Position numbers and translations under genes: made by a program. A stretch of 64,000 nucleotides of DNA, taken from NCBI GenBank assembly GCA_023213315.1, contig JAKCPI010004415.1:1-64000 (forward strand). The letters are read 5' to 3'. Below, one piece after another: positions 46,039-58,646 of this stretch. The notes under the pieces are model-generated. The model made no database searches, was not told the origin of the DNA, and saw only the letters and a list, made by a program, of their open reading frames with translations. Within the stretch, counting starts at the first letter, position 1; each line of letters starts with the position of its first letter. Source of the stretch: Euborellia annulipes. Its lineage: Eukaryota > Arthropoda > Insecta > Dermaptera > Anisolabididae.

Positions 46039-49000
46039 ATCTTCTATACTTATTTATAAAGAGAAAGTGTGAGTTTGTATGTGAGACTAAGCTCAGAATT
46101 TACTATTTTCTTCCAAAACCTTGAGGGGGGGGGGGAAATGTCCCTGCCCCACCTACAAATGACGTCCCTGCTGGGCTGATATATTGACACTTAATCTACA
46201 TTTATTACTTTACAAAAAAAAAAAAAAAAAACGAAAGTACTATATAATAATTGAAATATTATTTAATTTAATTTACTTAATGTTATCCAACAAGATTATA
46301 TATACATTTGTTGGAGGTGCATTAGGAGGTGTCGGTCAAATTATCAATACTAAATTATCATAATTGCTGTTATTGATTGATGTAAATGCGATTTATGTAG
46401 ACATGAGTATAATTATTATTAATGGAGCTATTATTAATACATTATATTATTTCGGGCTAAGTTCCCCATTCTAAGGCTCTAAAAATTTTTAGAAAATTAA
46501 AAAAATTCACAAAGGCAAGCCTTTATTTAAATGACTTCCTTAAATCATAATTTAGTTTAGTATCTCCGTTCATTAATGATTATAAGCTATATATAATTTC
46601 ATAATTAATTAAAAGGAAGTTCCTCAACATCACTTTTTCATTAAATAAATAATACGTTGATAATTATATTTAATAAGGATAAATTTAAAAATTTAGTATA
46701 AAAAAAATTAAATAATTTTCAAAAAGTTAAATTTAAATTCATAAAGAATTCTAGACCACTTTGTCTCTTGAATATTTTCTTTAATAATTTATCGAATAAC
46801 AATGGATATTCTAAATGAATGAAATATGTATCCAGCAAAAAGTTTGAATCCACAAAAAAGGTAATATAGATCTTAATAAATTTCATTTTTGTTTCTTTGT
46901 CTTAAACTTTGGCTGCTTTTTCCTTTTCCAGTTGTATCAGAGATGAGAAAAACATATTTTTTTATTTATTTTCTTTCTTCAAAAGATTATAAATTTTATA
47001 TAGAGTCCAAACAAGGATAAATAAAACTAGGACGAATCTCCGAATCGATATAAGAATTGACATATTACATTGTTGACAAAAAATGTTCATTTTTTTTTTT
47101 GCCTTTTTAGACGAAAGCCATTGGACAAAAAAAAAACTTTTAAAATGTTATTGTATGTTTGTGTGAAATTTGTATTCATTGAATAGAACAAAGATGAGGA
47201 ATTTATTTCTGACAGTTCGCTTGTATATGTATTTTTTTACATGTTGTTGGGAAAAAAATTCATTAATATTTTTAATTTAAATATTTTTTTACAAAAGGAG
47301 AGTAAAATATTTTTTTTATTCCAAGTATTTTTACTTATTTAATCAATTAATCATATATAAAATTTTAATAGAAACTACATATTTTTTTGTTTTGTTTTAT
47401 AACTTATCCTTTCCTATATTTTTTGACATTGATCGAGCGCTTCCCTTTCTTTTAAACCAACCCAATATTTGTGATTCGAAAGATCGATTTTCGAAAGTGA
47501 ATATTTATACCATATATAGTTGTTGCATCAGAAAACATTCGAAGAAGAAATAAAAACTAATCCTCTTATCGAGGTTTGAAGGCAATATGAATACAATATT
47601 ATAATATTACCTTTGAACATTGATGGGAGTGTTGTTTTGAATCCTCAAATCAAAGGATGAAAAGCAAAAGATATTAGTTTTGATTGGCTATTATCAATCT
47701 GAAGACGGTACATATTTAGCACAGAAACATCGTTGACATTTTATTTAAATAATTCTTAAAATAATGCTCCTCTGATTGTCCTGAAAAGCTTTGAGAATAC
47801 TACGGCTGCCTAATTTCAAAGCACAGTAAGCGACAAATTTTTTAAAATATAATTTGTTTTTAGTTCCATTTGAGTTTTGTGAACGTAATTTAAATAAAAT
47901 TTCTCAAAAATTTGATTTTTTTTCTTATAGATATCAATTTCGATAAACCTAGTAAGTGCATTCATTTTTTTTTAAATTTTACAACTTTAAAACAAAACAA
48001 GGCTCATAATTGTAAAAATTATTTAATTTTAATAGCCGTTATTTAATGAATTTTCAATTTAATATTACATAATATAATGTCATATAAGTATAATTAAAAA
48101 AAATTAATTAAAAAAATATTGTAATTTTTCATTCTTTTTTTTTTTTTTTTGTTTGTTTATTGTCCACTTATTGTTAATATCTTCTAAAACCTGAACCGGG
48201 TTAAGACTCAGACCATTTTTCTGTCTCCTAGACTTATCGCCTCGCCCTTGCCCCCGGTGAGAGTCGATGATTATTGTAATAAGTGCAATAAATTTAAAAA
48301 TAAAAGTAACAATAATATTTTTTTTCCTATATATTACAATAATTAACTGTTAATTTGTCGCTAAAAAATACCATTCAGTGCGGCTAAAGAAAAATATGTT
48401 TTATTGGTTTCCTGAAAAACTTTTTGTTTGTCCCTTACTGTGTTTTAAAATTGGGCAGTCGACTAATAATGAATATTAGAAATAAAAAATTTTATTATAC
48501 AGTATTTCCTCAAGACCCAAAATATGATTTATTGTAAGACTATTTCCTTATTTTTACACTTATATTTCAACTCTTGTGAGTAATCCTTTTAGTTGTATAT
48601 TTTGTTTAAAAAAAATATAACTTCATTTAATTGAAAGCATTAAATATTTAATACACTTTATTAAGATACATTTTTCATAACTGTTCTTTATGTCAAGAAC
48701 ATGACTTACTCGTTTATTTGAATTACGACGGATGTATATAATAAAAATTTTTTATTTTCAAATCTAAAACGACCAAATGTAAACATACTCAAAAATTAAT
48801 ATTTTCTGATATAATAAAATTGAATTAAAAAAGAAAAAATTAATGCGTTATTCTGTCATGTAATAATTTAAAATGCTTAAGCTTAGCTAACTTTTAAAAT
48901 AATAAAACAAAATGAAATATGAATTAAAAAAAAAGATGATTAATATCTCTTGGGAGGAACTCTTGATTGGCATCTATTGGCCTATTGAAATAATTTTTCC

Positions 49001-49731
49001 GGGCGTTGCTCATTATTACGAGTTAATGGGATAGTTGAAGTAACTTAATTAAGGAATAATCAAACCTTTTCTCTTAACCTGACAATAATCTGGCCATTGT
49101 TATAAATTCTTATTGAAGATATTAGATTACTTTCCTGTAAGATGACGTCAAATCCACTCGACTATTGGAGTTGGATTTCGGGAAGATGGATTTTTACTTG
49201 AGTTTCTTTCAACGTGAAATTACTAAATCAACTAATCGCCTTCTTTTCTATGTAGGCCTACAGTAGAAAATCCTTTTTCTAACATATTATAAGTTCACAC
49301 TTAAAGGATTGCTCTCTTTAATTTTATTTAATTAAAAATATCCGGCTTGTACCAGATGTAGTCCGGCTACTCCGGTGTTATGAATAGTCGTCTCATTACT
49401 CTACGTGCAACATTCTTTTACTAATTAATGAAAAACGGAAAAATTATCAAGGTTTAATATTCATAAAAAATTATAGCTAGGTAGGCCCTCATCTCTAATT
49501 AATTCATGTCATGGATTATATATTCTTGCCAATTATAATAACTTAAACATTAAGCCATTATGTTTTTGTTAATGTTGATAATGTTTCCTGGTGACTATTA
49601 CGACTTTCATTAACATTCATATAAATGATAATCATTTCTTATATAATTTAACGCCCAAAATATATCTCTTGGGAGAACAGTAAAATCCTTTTCAAAAATA
49701 AATACGATGGCGAAGCTTAATTTTTATTTTA
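46039..49731. other. AT-rich stretch without recognised gene
   Basis: 3.7 kb with only short AT-biased reading frames. No protein motif, repeat end or target duplication was seen. Confidence 0.45.
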
Positions 49732-49985
49732 TTTATTTATTTTTTTTCTCATCCACACTCACACTCACACACACACATTCACACAGTCTTTTCGGCAACT
49801 TAGGCCATTTAAGACTTTAGACGATAACCGTTGTAAGTAATATATATATTGTGGGTTGAGGCATTTCTATTTAAGCCATCTGGTATCCAAATGGCTTAAA
49901 TAAAATCATCGGACTGCCTGGGTCCGAACCCGCGACGTTTGGTATAGGAGGTAGGCACGCTACCTACTACGCCACACCCGGGGGC
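49732..49985 (-). mobile_element. SINE S1, full-length copy with 13-bp target duplication
   Basis: AATTTTTATTTTA at 49719-49731 and 49986-49998 is perfect. Head (gcccccgggtgtggcgtag on the minus strand), palindrome and tail are complete. Subfamily mate of 27688-27963. Confidence 0.93.
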
Positions 49986-50390
49986 AATTTTTATTTTAAA
50001 ACTATTAGGTATAATACAGTAGTAATGATTCAACAAATAAATAATTTGAATCTTCTCAAAATATAAAGGGCGACGTGGGCAAGTTGACAACGCTTATTAT
50101 CAAATAAATAATTTATCAATTAAATAATTCAAGACCTATTCATTCATAGATTAATTAATATTCAATCAACTCCTCGATTCGTATTGACGAGTTATTATAG
50201 ATTATTTAATTTTTTTTTAGCAGTCTATTAATATATTATTTTAAAGATGGATCAAGTAACTTCTGTCTCTGATGGTCCAAAGGGAGGGCAATAATGGTCC
50301 GGATAGGCCCAGTAAATAAATATTAAATAATAAGTTAAGTCAATATAAATTTACTACAATAAACGTGGGTAGTTCATTGAATGATTATTA

Positions 50391-51139
50391 TTTTTTTTTT
50401 TTTTTTTTTTTTTTAAACACTCACACTTTTTTCTCATTCACTCACTCTCACATTCACACAGTCTTTTCGGCAACTTAGGCCATTTAAGATTTTTACGATA
50501 AACGTTATTTAATAATAGGGGTATTCATAATCTTGTGTTTTGTCGTAAATGTCCTAAATCGTAAACAGTTTAGCACAAAAGTTAACGAACGGGCCAAAAA
50601 TAAATTTGTCGTATTTGATGACTATCGGTGAAATCGAACAACATTCATAAGCTACTAAAAGTCTTTTTCTTTTCAAAATTGTCTCACATATCTCATTCAT
50701 TTTTATTTTTAAAAAAAATAAATAAATAAGAGAAACAAACAAAACAACACACTAAACACTTGAAAACAAAACACGAACTGCACAAACACTTTTTAGGTTA
50801 GAAAAACTTTGACATTTCTAATGGCGGAAATAAATTTACAACATACGACACCGATATAAGAGACCTGTGGCCGTCGTATGTACTATTTAGCAATACGAGA
50901 GGTAAGTGTCGTATATCGTATACTCAAATAAGACATAGGAGACTTTTAAGACGATAGGACGTCGTATATACAAGATCATGAATACCCCTAATATATATTT
51001 ATTTGGGGTCCAGGCATTCTTATTTTAGCTATTTGGTATCCAAATGGCTTAAATAAAATCATCGGACAACCTGGGGGTCAGAACCCGTGACCCTTGGCAT
51101 ATAAGGCGGGCCGCTACCAACTACACCAAGCCCGAGGTC
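50391..51139 (-). mobile_element. SINE S1 copy split by a MITE
   Basis: Poly-T and tail through 'acgataaacgttatt' (50391-50512), then the MITE, then 'tttggggtccaggcattc' through the head (51000-51139). Joining the two pieces gives a normal S1. Confidence 0.9.
50518..50988. mobile_element. TIR element inserted in SINE S1, 471 bp
   Basis: Ends GGGGTATTCATAATCTTGT and ACAAGATCATGAATACCCC match as inverted repeats at 18 of 19. Flanks TAATA at 50513-50517 and 50989-50993; duplication is TAATA or TA. Interior has repeated 'gtcgtat/tacgac' motifs. No transposase; superfamily open. Confidence 0.87.
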
Positions 51140-51826
51140 TTGATAATAATTAATTTTAGTAAGAAAGATGATGATTATATAGTCTACATGTGTTTAAATT
51201 TCAAATTTTTCCATATTTTTCTTTCATCTTTGTTAACCTAATTCGCAACCTATCAAATATCTAGCTTCTATTCAATCTATATGTTTATCAGTATAACACC
51301 TTTAAAGTTTAAAATAACATTTTCCCTTTTATCTTGCGTCAATTGAAAGATAACAATCTATAACAGATTAACTTGATTAGTAATTGAATTTAAAAATAAA
51401 TAAACTTGAGCTTTAATAAATAAATCCCTATGAATTTGTAAAATCCAACAACAACGGGAGATTTGTTTTTATTGTTTTTGTTTTTTATTTATATACTATA
51501 GGTGACCGCCATTTTCCCTCTGCTTTAAATTGAATTAAAATACAAGGCAGAGCTTGAGAGTTTGAGACTGGCATATACAGCACCTACTTATACACAGGAA
51601 ATAAATTACACTTTTCTTAATGATCTTTACATGAAATAAATAAATAAAGAGCTCTTTAATCAATTAAACACAATTAATTCTTTTGTTTTCGCACTAACAC
51701 ATTTATACAATATTTTAGATGATTAAAGCTATTAAGAATTAATTATTTTTAGAGATTGTTTTTTCTTTGTTTATATCACTCCTTATAGAAAATAAATAAT
51801 TATTATATTGTCAATTATAAATATCG

Positions 51827-52150
51827 ATTAATGATATAAAGAGGATGCAGACTATAATAAAAAGCATCTATTTTGTTAACACTATTTAGGAACGTTTCTG
51901 CTAAGATCAACAAAGCCATCATCAGCTCTTCAAGAATATATTTTATATTATTAACATACAAAATAGATATTTTAAGTCCTTACAACTGTATTATAAAATT
52001 TTTAAGACAATATCTATTTTGTATGTTAATAATATAAAATATACTCTTGAAGAGCTGATGATGGATGCCTTTGTTGATCATAGCCGAAACGTTCCTAAAC
52101 AAAAAAGATGCTTTTTATTATTAGCTGCATCCTCTTTAAATCATTAATCT
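51827..52150. repeat. large inverted repeat with hammerhead-like arms
   Basis: Arms of about 145 bp (51827-51976 and 52006-52150) mirror each other around a loop of about 30 bp. Each arm, read outwards, has GAAGAGCTGATGA, then about 20-24 nt, GAAACGTTCCTAAA, then 'aaaaagatgctttttatta' and 'gcatcctcttta'. Confidence 0.8.
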
Positions 52151-53476
52151 AATTACATAATAGCCACAATTCATTATATAAATTATAAATTGAATAAGTC
52201 AAGTCGTTTTTGGAATTCTATAAATCTTATTCTCACTCTAAAATTGAAGATGTCTCTTCAATAAATCAAGCAACCTTCCCTTCTACGTTTTTGTTGACTA
52301 TAGAATAAAGGGAAGGCCACGCCCATCAGGATTTCCCTGTCTTTACATCTCACTAATATTCCAAAAACGGCCCGGTTATAAAGCGATTATTGATTAATGT
52401 TTATGTTGGCGACGTAATCCTATATGAATATATTTACTTAAAACTTCGTAAATTGTGAATCTGATAACTGTCTGATAAATGTCTAATAAATGATGTGCAA
52501 ATAAAAAGTTGATAATAAATAAATATTATAAACAGTGATTAGGTACGAGAACTCTCGAAAGCAGGCCTTGTAACTAGTGTTTTTCTTTTATCCCTTAGTT
52601 TTTCCTCCAGGGATAAAAATGTTTCTTCTCTAAATGTATATTTTTTTCCTGTTATAAATTCATTTATAAAATTAGCAGCGTTAGAAATACCCATCTACTT
52701 TGATAGTCAAAAGAGATATTTCCTTTTTAAGGAATGCAATTTAATATACCTTAAAGAACAAATTGATGTCAAATAGCAGAGTAAGATTGAAATAAATAAG
52801 TGACACGTTTAATATGAACGTAAAGGGTATAACGAACAAATGCGTAGCAGCAGAGATCCTGTACCATACATTTAAATTCCCTTGGTATAGTCGATTTAGT
52901 AATTCATTCTATTACTATATATAAAATAAAATGGTGTCATTGTTTCATTGTCATTTGAATGGATTCAAGTGGGCTGATGATTGGCACTGTTCTTTCAGCC
53001 ATTCATTCATTCATTCATATTATATTCATCTTTTTTAGGCTAATTAGTATGTTCATATCGAATAAATTAAGTTGGTGATAAAAATGTAATTTCTACAAGA
53101 CAATAAATCAAAGCATAATTCTCCATTATCATCTGTGTTCGGTTTCAATTGCTTAAATGTCATTATAATTGTGCGCCCCAGCGATATTCACGTTCCCCCT
53201 TGTTTATATTGTTTCTGTCTCTTGGAATAGAGGTAAAGCTTTTGCTTCATGATATACGGGTCAGAGGCTGGTTCCGTTCTGAGTGGATGCCATTTTATTT
53301 AAATGAATTAAAGTTGAAGTAACACGCTATTGAATCGTTCCCTTAGTCGGATCCGTTTGGCATCTCCAAGCTATTTTTTATTCTCATGGGTCCATTCATG
53401 AAATAAGCTTGTCTAACTAAGAATGGCCGACGTAAGTCTAAATTTGCCAGTACCTGAAAAAACAGTCTTATAAATA
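52151..53476. other. AT-rich stretch without recognised gene
   Basis: Nothing supported. Confidence 0.45.
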
Positions 53477-53574
53477 ATCTGGTGTGACTGGTCGCACAGC
53501 ACACAACTTTCTCTTACCTTAGGTAATCGAAAGTTGTGTTCTGTGCTTGTCACACCAGATTTTTGTGTCGACAT
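53477..53574 (+). mobile_element. solo family A hairpin
   Basis: A well-preserved 80-nt hairpin (CTGGTGTGAC...GTCACACCAG) plus 'atttttgtgtcgacat'; no body or right end follows. Confidence 0.8.
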
Positions 53575-53917
53575 AAAAAACTCATCTACCGAGATTTTTT
53601 TCTAAATTTATTGGTGCTTTTAGATTGAGAAAAAATTATAGAATTATGTATTTCATTTTATGTACTTCCAGAATTATTTAATTTTCTTATATAATATTTT
53701 AGGTACCTGTAATTTTTTGTATTTTTTTACTTTTTAATAATATTTGTATATAGGTAATTAAAATTAATTAAAATTAAATAAAACTTTTTTTCTCATAAAA
53801 ATTTTTACAATTATATTTTTTATTAAAATTAAAAAAAAAAAATTATAATTTAAAATAATATTTTTTTTACAAATTTCTGTACATATTTAAAATTAATTAA
53901 AATCTTTTTTTCCCCCA

Positions 53918-54030
53918 AATGCGTTTTATTAGGCGATAACCTAAAAAAACCTATTTTGGGAGTTTCAAAAACCTAAAAACGAGACGAAGCGTACCTAAAA
54001 TCACCTAAATGCGTTTTATTGGGCGAAAAC

Positions 54031-54064
<34 letters not shown>

Positions 54065-54105
54065 TATTTTGGGTGTTACAAAAACCTAAAAACGAGTCGG
54101 ATCTA
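53918..54105 (+). repeat. two-unit tandem repeat, about 88 bp per unit
   Basis: Unit: 'aaatgcgttttatt.ggcga.aacct', A-run, 'cctattttggg.gtt', 'caaaaacctaaaaacgag'. The second unit carries a 32-base A run. Confidence 0.75.
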
Positions 54106-56932
54106 ACCTAAAAATCCGGTCCCTATTTATTATATAAGATTGAATAAAATATTATATGAATAGATCTTTATTGACAATTGAACCAGAGCTTTAAAGCTCC
54201 ATTTGGCCTTATATAAATTTACATATTTACAAATCAATAGCTTTCTCTCCAAAAATAAATGAAGTGAAAAAATTTTAAATTTCAAATGTAAATTTCCTCT
54301 TTCCGGTTTTTTGATTTACTAAATTGTTTATTGAAAAGACCATCATGAAATGATCAATACTATTTAATCTTTGATAAAGTTATATGTACCGGTTTTAATA
54401 GACCTACTTAGTGGATCTATAAGCTTCAAAAAAATATTCAAAAAGGTAATCGACTATTCACATATCGCAGAGATGAAATATTGAAAATGTTACTATTCTT
54501 TTTTGCCTGTTACTGTCACATTTTACTTTATACTCATAGATAGAAAGCTAATATTAAGGAAGAAGCTTGATATTACTTTAAAATATATTATAGGCCTATT
54601 AAATCTTATCTAAACATTTTATTAGAACAAATAATTTCACTCAGGGGCTCACATTTTGTGAGTACGTGGCGACCACGAGTTATCCTAGCTAAGGCTGACA
54701 TTTATTCTAATTCTTCCAAACCAGCCTTAACTTTTCCTCCCATCAAGCGTCAATTGGTGCAAAGATCCGGTTAATATACATCTATTTAATAACGTTTTAA
54801 TTATTTGAATTCATCCTGACTCACAGCTGTCACATCATAACTTAGTAAAAAAAGTAAAAAAGACTCTTACAAGCCAAAATTATAAACTAATTTTCAGCCT
54901 TATTTTTTAATTTTCAAATAAATTATTAAATAGCTAATATAAGCTTAATAATATTTGTATACCTAGTAAAGAATTAGTTTTCATCTTGTACAAGTCTCTT
55001 GTGGATTTTATATTTTATTTTTTAAATTATTTTCAACACGTTCAAACAATAAATCTTGAATTTTATTAAAATCTGATGAAAAATAAAAAACTTAATTTTT
55101 ATAGGTGGTGAAAATCATCTGAGTATGAGATATTATTTTTCAATTATTCATATAAAGAGGAACATTTCATATTTTATTAATATTGAATCAAAAATGTGAA
55201 AAACCGAACGTTGAATAATAAAAAAAAAAAAATTAAAAGGAGGAGATAAATCGTAAGGAAATGAAATAAAAATTTTTCCCTGTACCTATAAAACTGAGGA
55301 TCTATTTAATGCAAAAGCGAGATCAATATCTAGTATTTTCTTTTGTAAAACTCATTGGTAGACGAAGGGAATGAATGTGTTAAAAGCACCGCCTCCTCCC
55401 TTACCAAAATTAGTTAGATCTATGTTCTTCTCGAACTTAAATAACAGGTATATTATTTACTAATTTTTTTAATAATAATAAACTGGGTTAAATTTGTTTT
55501 TCCCAGCTTTTGTATTTCGCCCTTAAGGCATTTCTATATTATGTATATGGATTAAATTATAATGCTTTATTTGAAAATGTTAAAGCTAAGAATATGGAGT
55601 CATTCATCTATAAGTAATTTTTTTTTTACTCTTTTAAACCCCCCACTCCCTTGTCCGAAATAATAAGCAAATCGTTAACTCCGCCGCTTACGTAAGCTTA
55701 TTTTTTCAATTTTTTAAAAAGAATAACTTGTAAAAAAAAAAAAAATGTTTACGTAAGCATTTGACTTGTCCTCACCACCCTCTCGGTTGTTAGCAAAAAT
55801 AAGAAAGTCTAATATCCCTAGGCTGTTTACGTAAGACTTACTTGAATTGCGGCTATGGAAAAAAAAAACATATTGCAAAGAAATTTTCTTATCTCTTCTT
55901 GAAAATATCGATTTTGAGGAATTCTGATTAACTATACAAGAACATTTAATGACCCTCTTCATTTTGTGATATTCATAACATTTTGCATATATATGAATGA
56001 TCAATAAAATTCAAGTTGAAATTTCAATGATGATAATTGAACGAAAATTATATAATGACTTGTAATTTATATCTACTCTGAACCCACAAGGATTCTTCAA
56101 TTAAGTTTTAATGAATTCAGTCAAATTTTTCTTAATTAATTTACCATCTTCTTCATTAGTAGTTTATTAAATTAATGTAGCAGTAAATGAATTAGGAAAA
56201 TTTTATAAAATATTTATACCCCAGCCTCTCCAGGCGCCGTGAAGTGCAACCCCTCCAAAACCTCAAGACTTTCGAGAATAACTCAATTATGTATTTCATT
56301 GATTAGAGAGGAGAAAAAATGTTTCTCATTCGAAACGACCAATAGTTCCAATATCCTATCCTTTGGAAGGTTCTAATTATTATTATTATTAATTTCGAAC
56401 GTGTATAGATTAGGAATATCATGATCATGCTTAATTTAATTCAATCGGCGTGGCAGCTAACACTCACTCATTCATATGAATAGTAAACTATTTTTAAATA
56501 TATCCACTGAATGAAATTGAAATTGTCAAAAATTTAACCTTCAAAAAAGAAATTTGTCTCTTCACTAAAAGAATTTAACCTGCTGTTAGTATATAGGTAC
56601 TTATATGTTATTATATAAGGGTTTATGAAACCAGGCTTTTAATTCACTTCTTTACTTTCAACTCCTTTAGAGCAAAGGGCGGACTAAGGGCACTCTTTCA
56701 GCTTTTAAGGGCGCTTGCTTGCTCTAGCGATAAAAACGAAGTAAAAGTTACGTCATATTACTCTTACTTCCGCGAGACAAATGACAAAAAAGCGTTTCAT
56801 CTCTTTCTTGCGTAGAAGTAAAAAAAAATGTCCAGATTTTTTTTTATAGTTCAAATATAAATATTTTTTTTTTTAAGTTTTCACTCAAAGTTTTAGGGAA
56901 GTGATGAAATGTTTTATATAGACCTATATATA
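54106..56932. other. AT-rich stretch; LTR-leader-like fragment at 54640-54682
   Basis: Apart from the fragment shared with 36780-36862 (ending TGGCGACCACGAG), nothing is recognised. Confidence 0.45.
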
Positions 56933-56934
56933 TA

Positions 56935-57439
56935 CAGTAGAACCTCGATAAGTTAAAGTTCAAGGGAAACGGTTAGAAATTTGAGTTATCGAGTTTTTTA
57001 CTTATCGAGAGTTGAAGTTAGAGAGGTTATTGAATATAATTTTTAACGTACCGAGGTTTATTGACTTTGGGCACGTCAGTGAAAAAGGAATTCCGTTTGA
57101 TCTATTTGTTTATTTAGAATAGTTTAGTTAAATATAAATTAAATTAATAGATTTATTTATTTACAAAAAAATCAGTAATTTTTTTCTGCTTCATGTATTT
57201 TTGATTTTCTGCATCAACTATTTTTTCGATGATATGTAAAGAAATACTTTAAGTTATAGAGGCCACCAAAATATTATTTTAAGTTATCGAGGGCTATGCT
57301 CAAAATATTTGTTTAAGTTACAGAGGTTTTGTTCTTTAAGTAATAGAGGTTTTACGCTGTCAAGGGAACGGAATTGAAAAAAATTTTAAGTTACAGAGGT
57401 TTTGAACTTAGCGAGGTTTAACTTATCGAGGTTCTACTG
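56935..57439. mobile_element. pogo/Tigger-like MITE, 505 bp
   Basis: Ends CAGTAGAACCTCGATAAGTT and its inverse are perfect over about 22 bp, flanked by TA (56933-56934, 57440-57441). The interior repeats 'aagtta(t/c)(a/c)gaggtt' several times on one strand. No DDE ORF. Confidence 0.88.
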
Positions 57440-57441
57440 TA

Positions 57442-58446
57442 TATATATATGTAATAGAAATAAAAAAAACTCAGTTTATTTATTAAATATTTTTAATTTT
57501 TAAAAGATTTTGATTTGGCAACATTTCCGTTCCAAAAAAGCAATTAAAAAATTGCTGGATGACCAATCCAAATGATAAACTTTGATTTTTTGAGATGTCT
57601 ACCGTTCAGTCTATTTATTAATCACAGTTATAAATTTTTAAATTAAAGCAGCAAATATTAAATTTGAAGAAAGCGACTTGCTGGAAATATGGTAGATATA
57701 ATAATAAATACAGTAAATATGTTTAGATTTGATTTACCCTTTTTTTTATAGAAAAATTTATTTTAGAGAGTTAGAAAATCGAATGAACTAAAATAAACAA
57801 TAATAATGGGTCTTGATTTTTTTCTATATCGACACGCAACATTTTTTAAACCTTTCATATGTATTGTTTACAATAATAATATTTCATTTCAATTTCTGCT
57901 ATAAATTTCATATTTTTTTTTTTTTCCAAAATGGAAAAGCTCAAAATTATTTTCTCTAATAAAACTAACATTATTTTATATGAAAAAATAAATTTTTGTT
58001 TATCTGAATTTGTTGAAAAAACTTTTTGATTTATGTAATAGAGATTTATTAAAATTTATTTAAATAAAATATCACTCAACATATTTGTCCTATTAATACG
58101 AGTAATATGTTAAATTAATTTAAGATTTCCAAAGAAAGAAGGAAAGAATAAAAATGAAAAAAAAAATTCAAAATACAAATACAAATACAAATTTGGTAGA
58201 TTCAAACAAAAAACTGCTATGTTTTACTCTTTACTCTTATGTGTCATGCTAATTCAAGAAGGGCAGGGGTTTCTTTGAGTTGGCTCAAGTTTATTAAAAA
58301 GTTATTATATTTTAAAAAAAGTGTACTAAGAGTATTTTTTAGATTGAGAATCAAAAATTGTACTACCTGGACAAAACTTTGCAAAAACCTACTCTAAGGG
58401 AATTATTTTTTTTAAATAGCCTATTAATATGTATTATTTTTGTTAC
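57442..58446. other. AT-rich stretch upstream of the receptor leader exon
   Basis: No promoter signal could be fixed. It ends with a pyrimidine-rich stretch and TTACAG, a probable splice acceptor, so at least one upstream exon of the receptor gene probably lies further 5'. Confidence 0.4.
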
Positions 58447-58638
58447 AGAGGGATTACAATGAAAACATTTTCAAGATGACTTTTCCTGGCAATTTTTAAT
58501 TTGTTACGGCTGTTGCCGTTGGCGCAGCAACGGCGTCCATTCATCTCCCGATGCTTCAAAATCAACAACAACAAATAACTGAAGACACTGAAGATGATGA
58601 TGATAGTGAAGATAGCATATCAATAAATAAAAGCCAAA
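58447..58638 (+). promoter_or_regulatory. 5' leader of GPCR gene with upstream ORFs
   Basis: Follows a likely acceptor (tgttacag ends at 58446). It holds two short uORFs, starting at 58460 and 58477, and a third of 31 codons at 58551-58646. A GCCGTTG-loop-CAACGGC hairpin lies at 58514-58533. An in-frame TAA at 58624-58626 shows that the receptor ORF cannot extend upstream of 58639. Confidence 0.55.
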
Positions 58639-58646
58639 ATGCATAA
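58551..58646 (+). CDS. acidic 31-codon uORF overlapping the receptor start
   Basis: Starts at ATG 58551 and ends with TAA 58644-58646, in a different frame from the receptor and overlapping its ATG (58639) by 8 nt. The product is Gln- and Asp/Glu-rich (an ITEDTEDDDDSEDS stretch). An overlap of this kind usually lowers translation of the main ORF or forces reinitiation. Whether it is translated is unknown. Confidence 0.4.
   Translation: MLQNQQQQITEDTEDDDDSEDSISINKSQNA

Noticed and set aside
48186..48262. tRNA- or SINE-like GC-rich patch
   Set aside because: Some resemblance to a SINE head, but no B box, tail or duplication could be supported.
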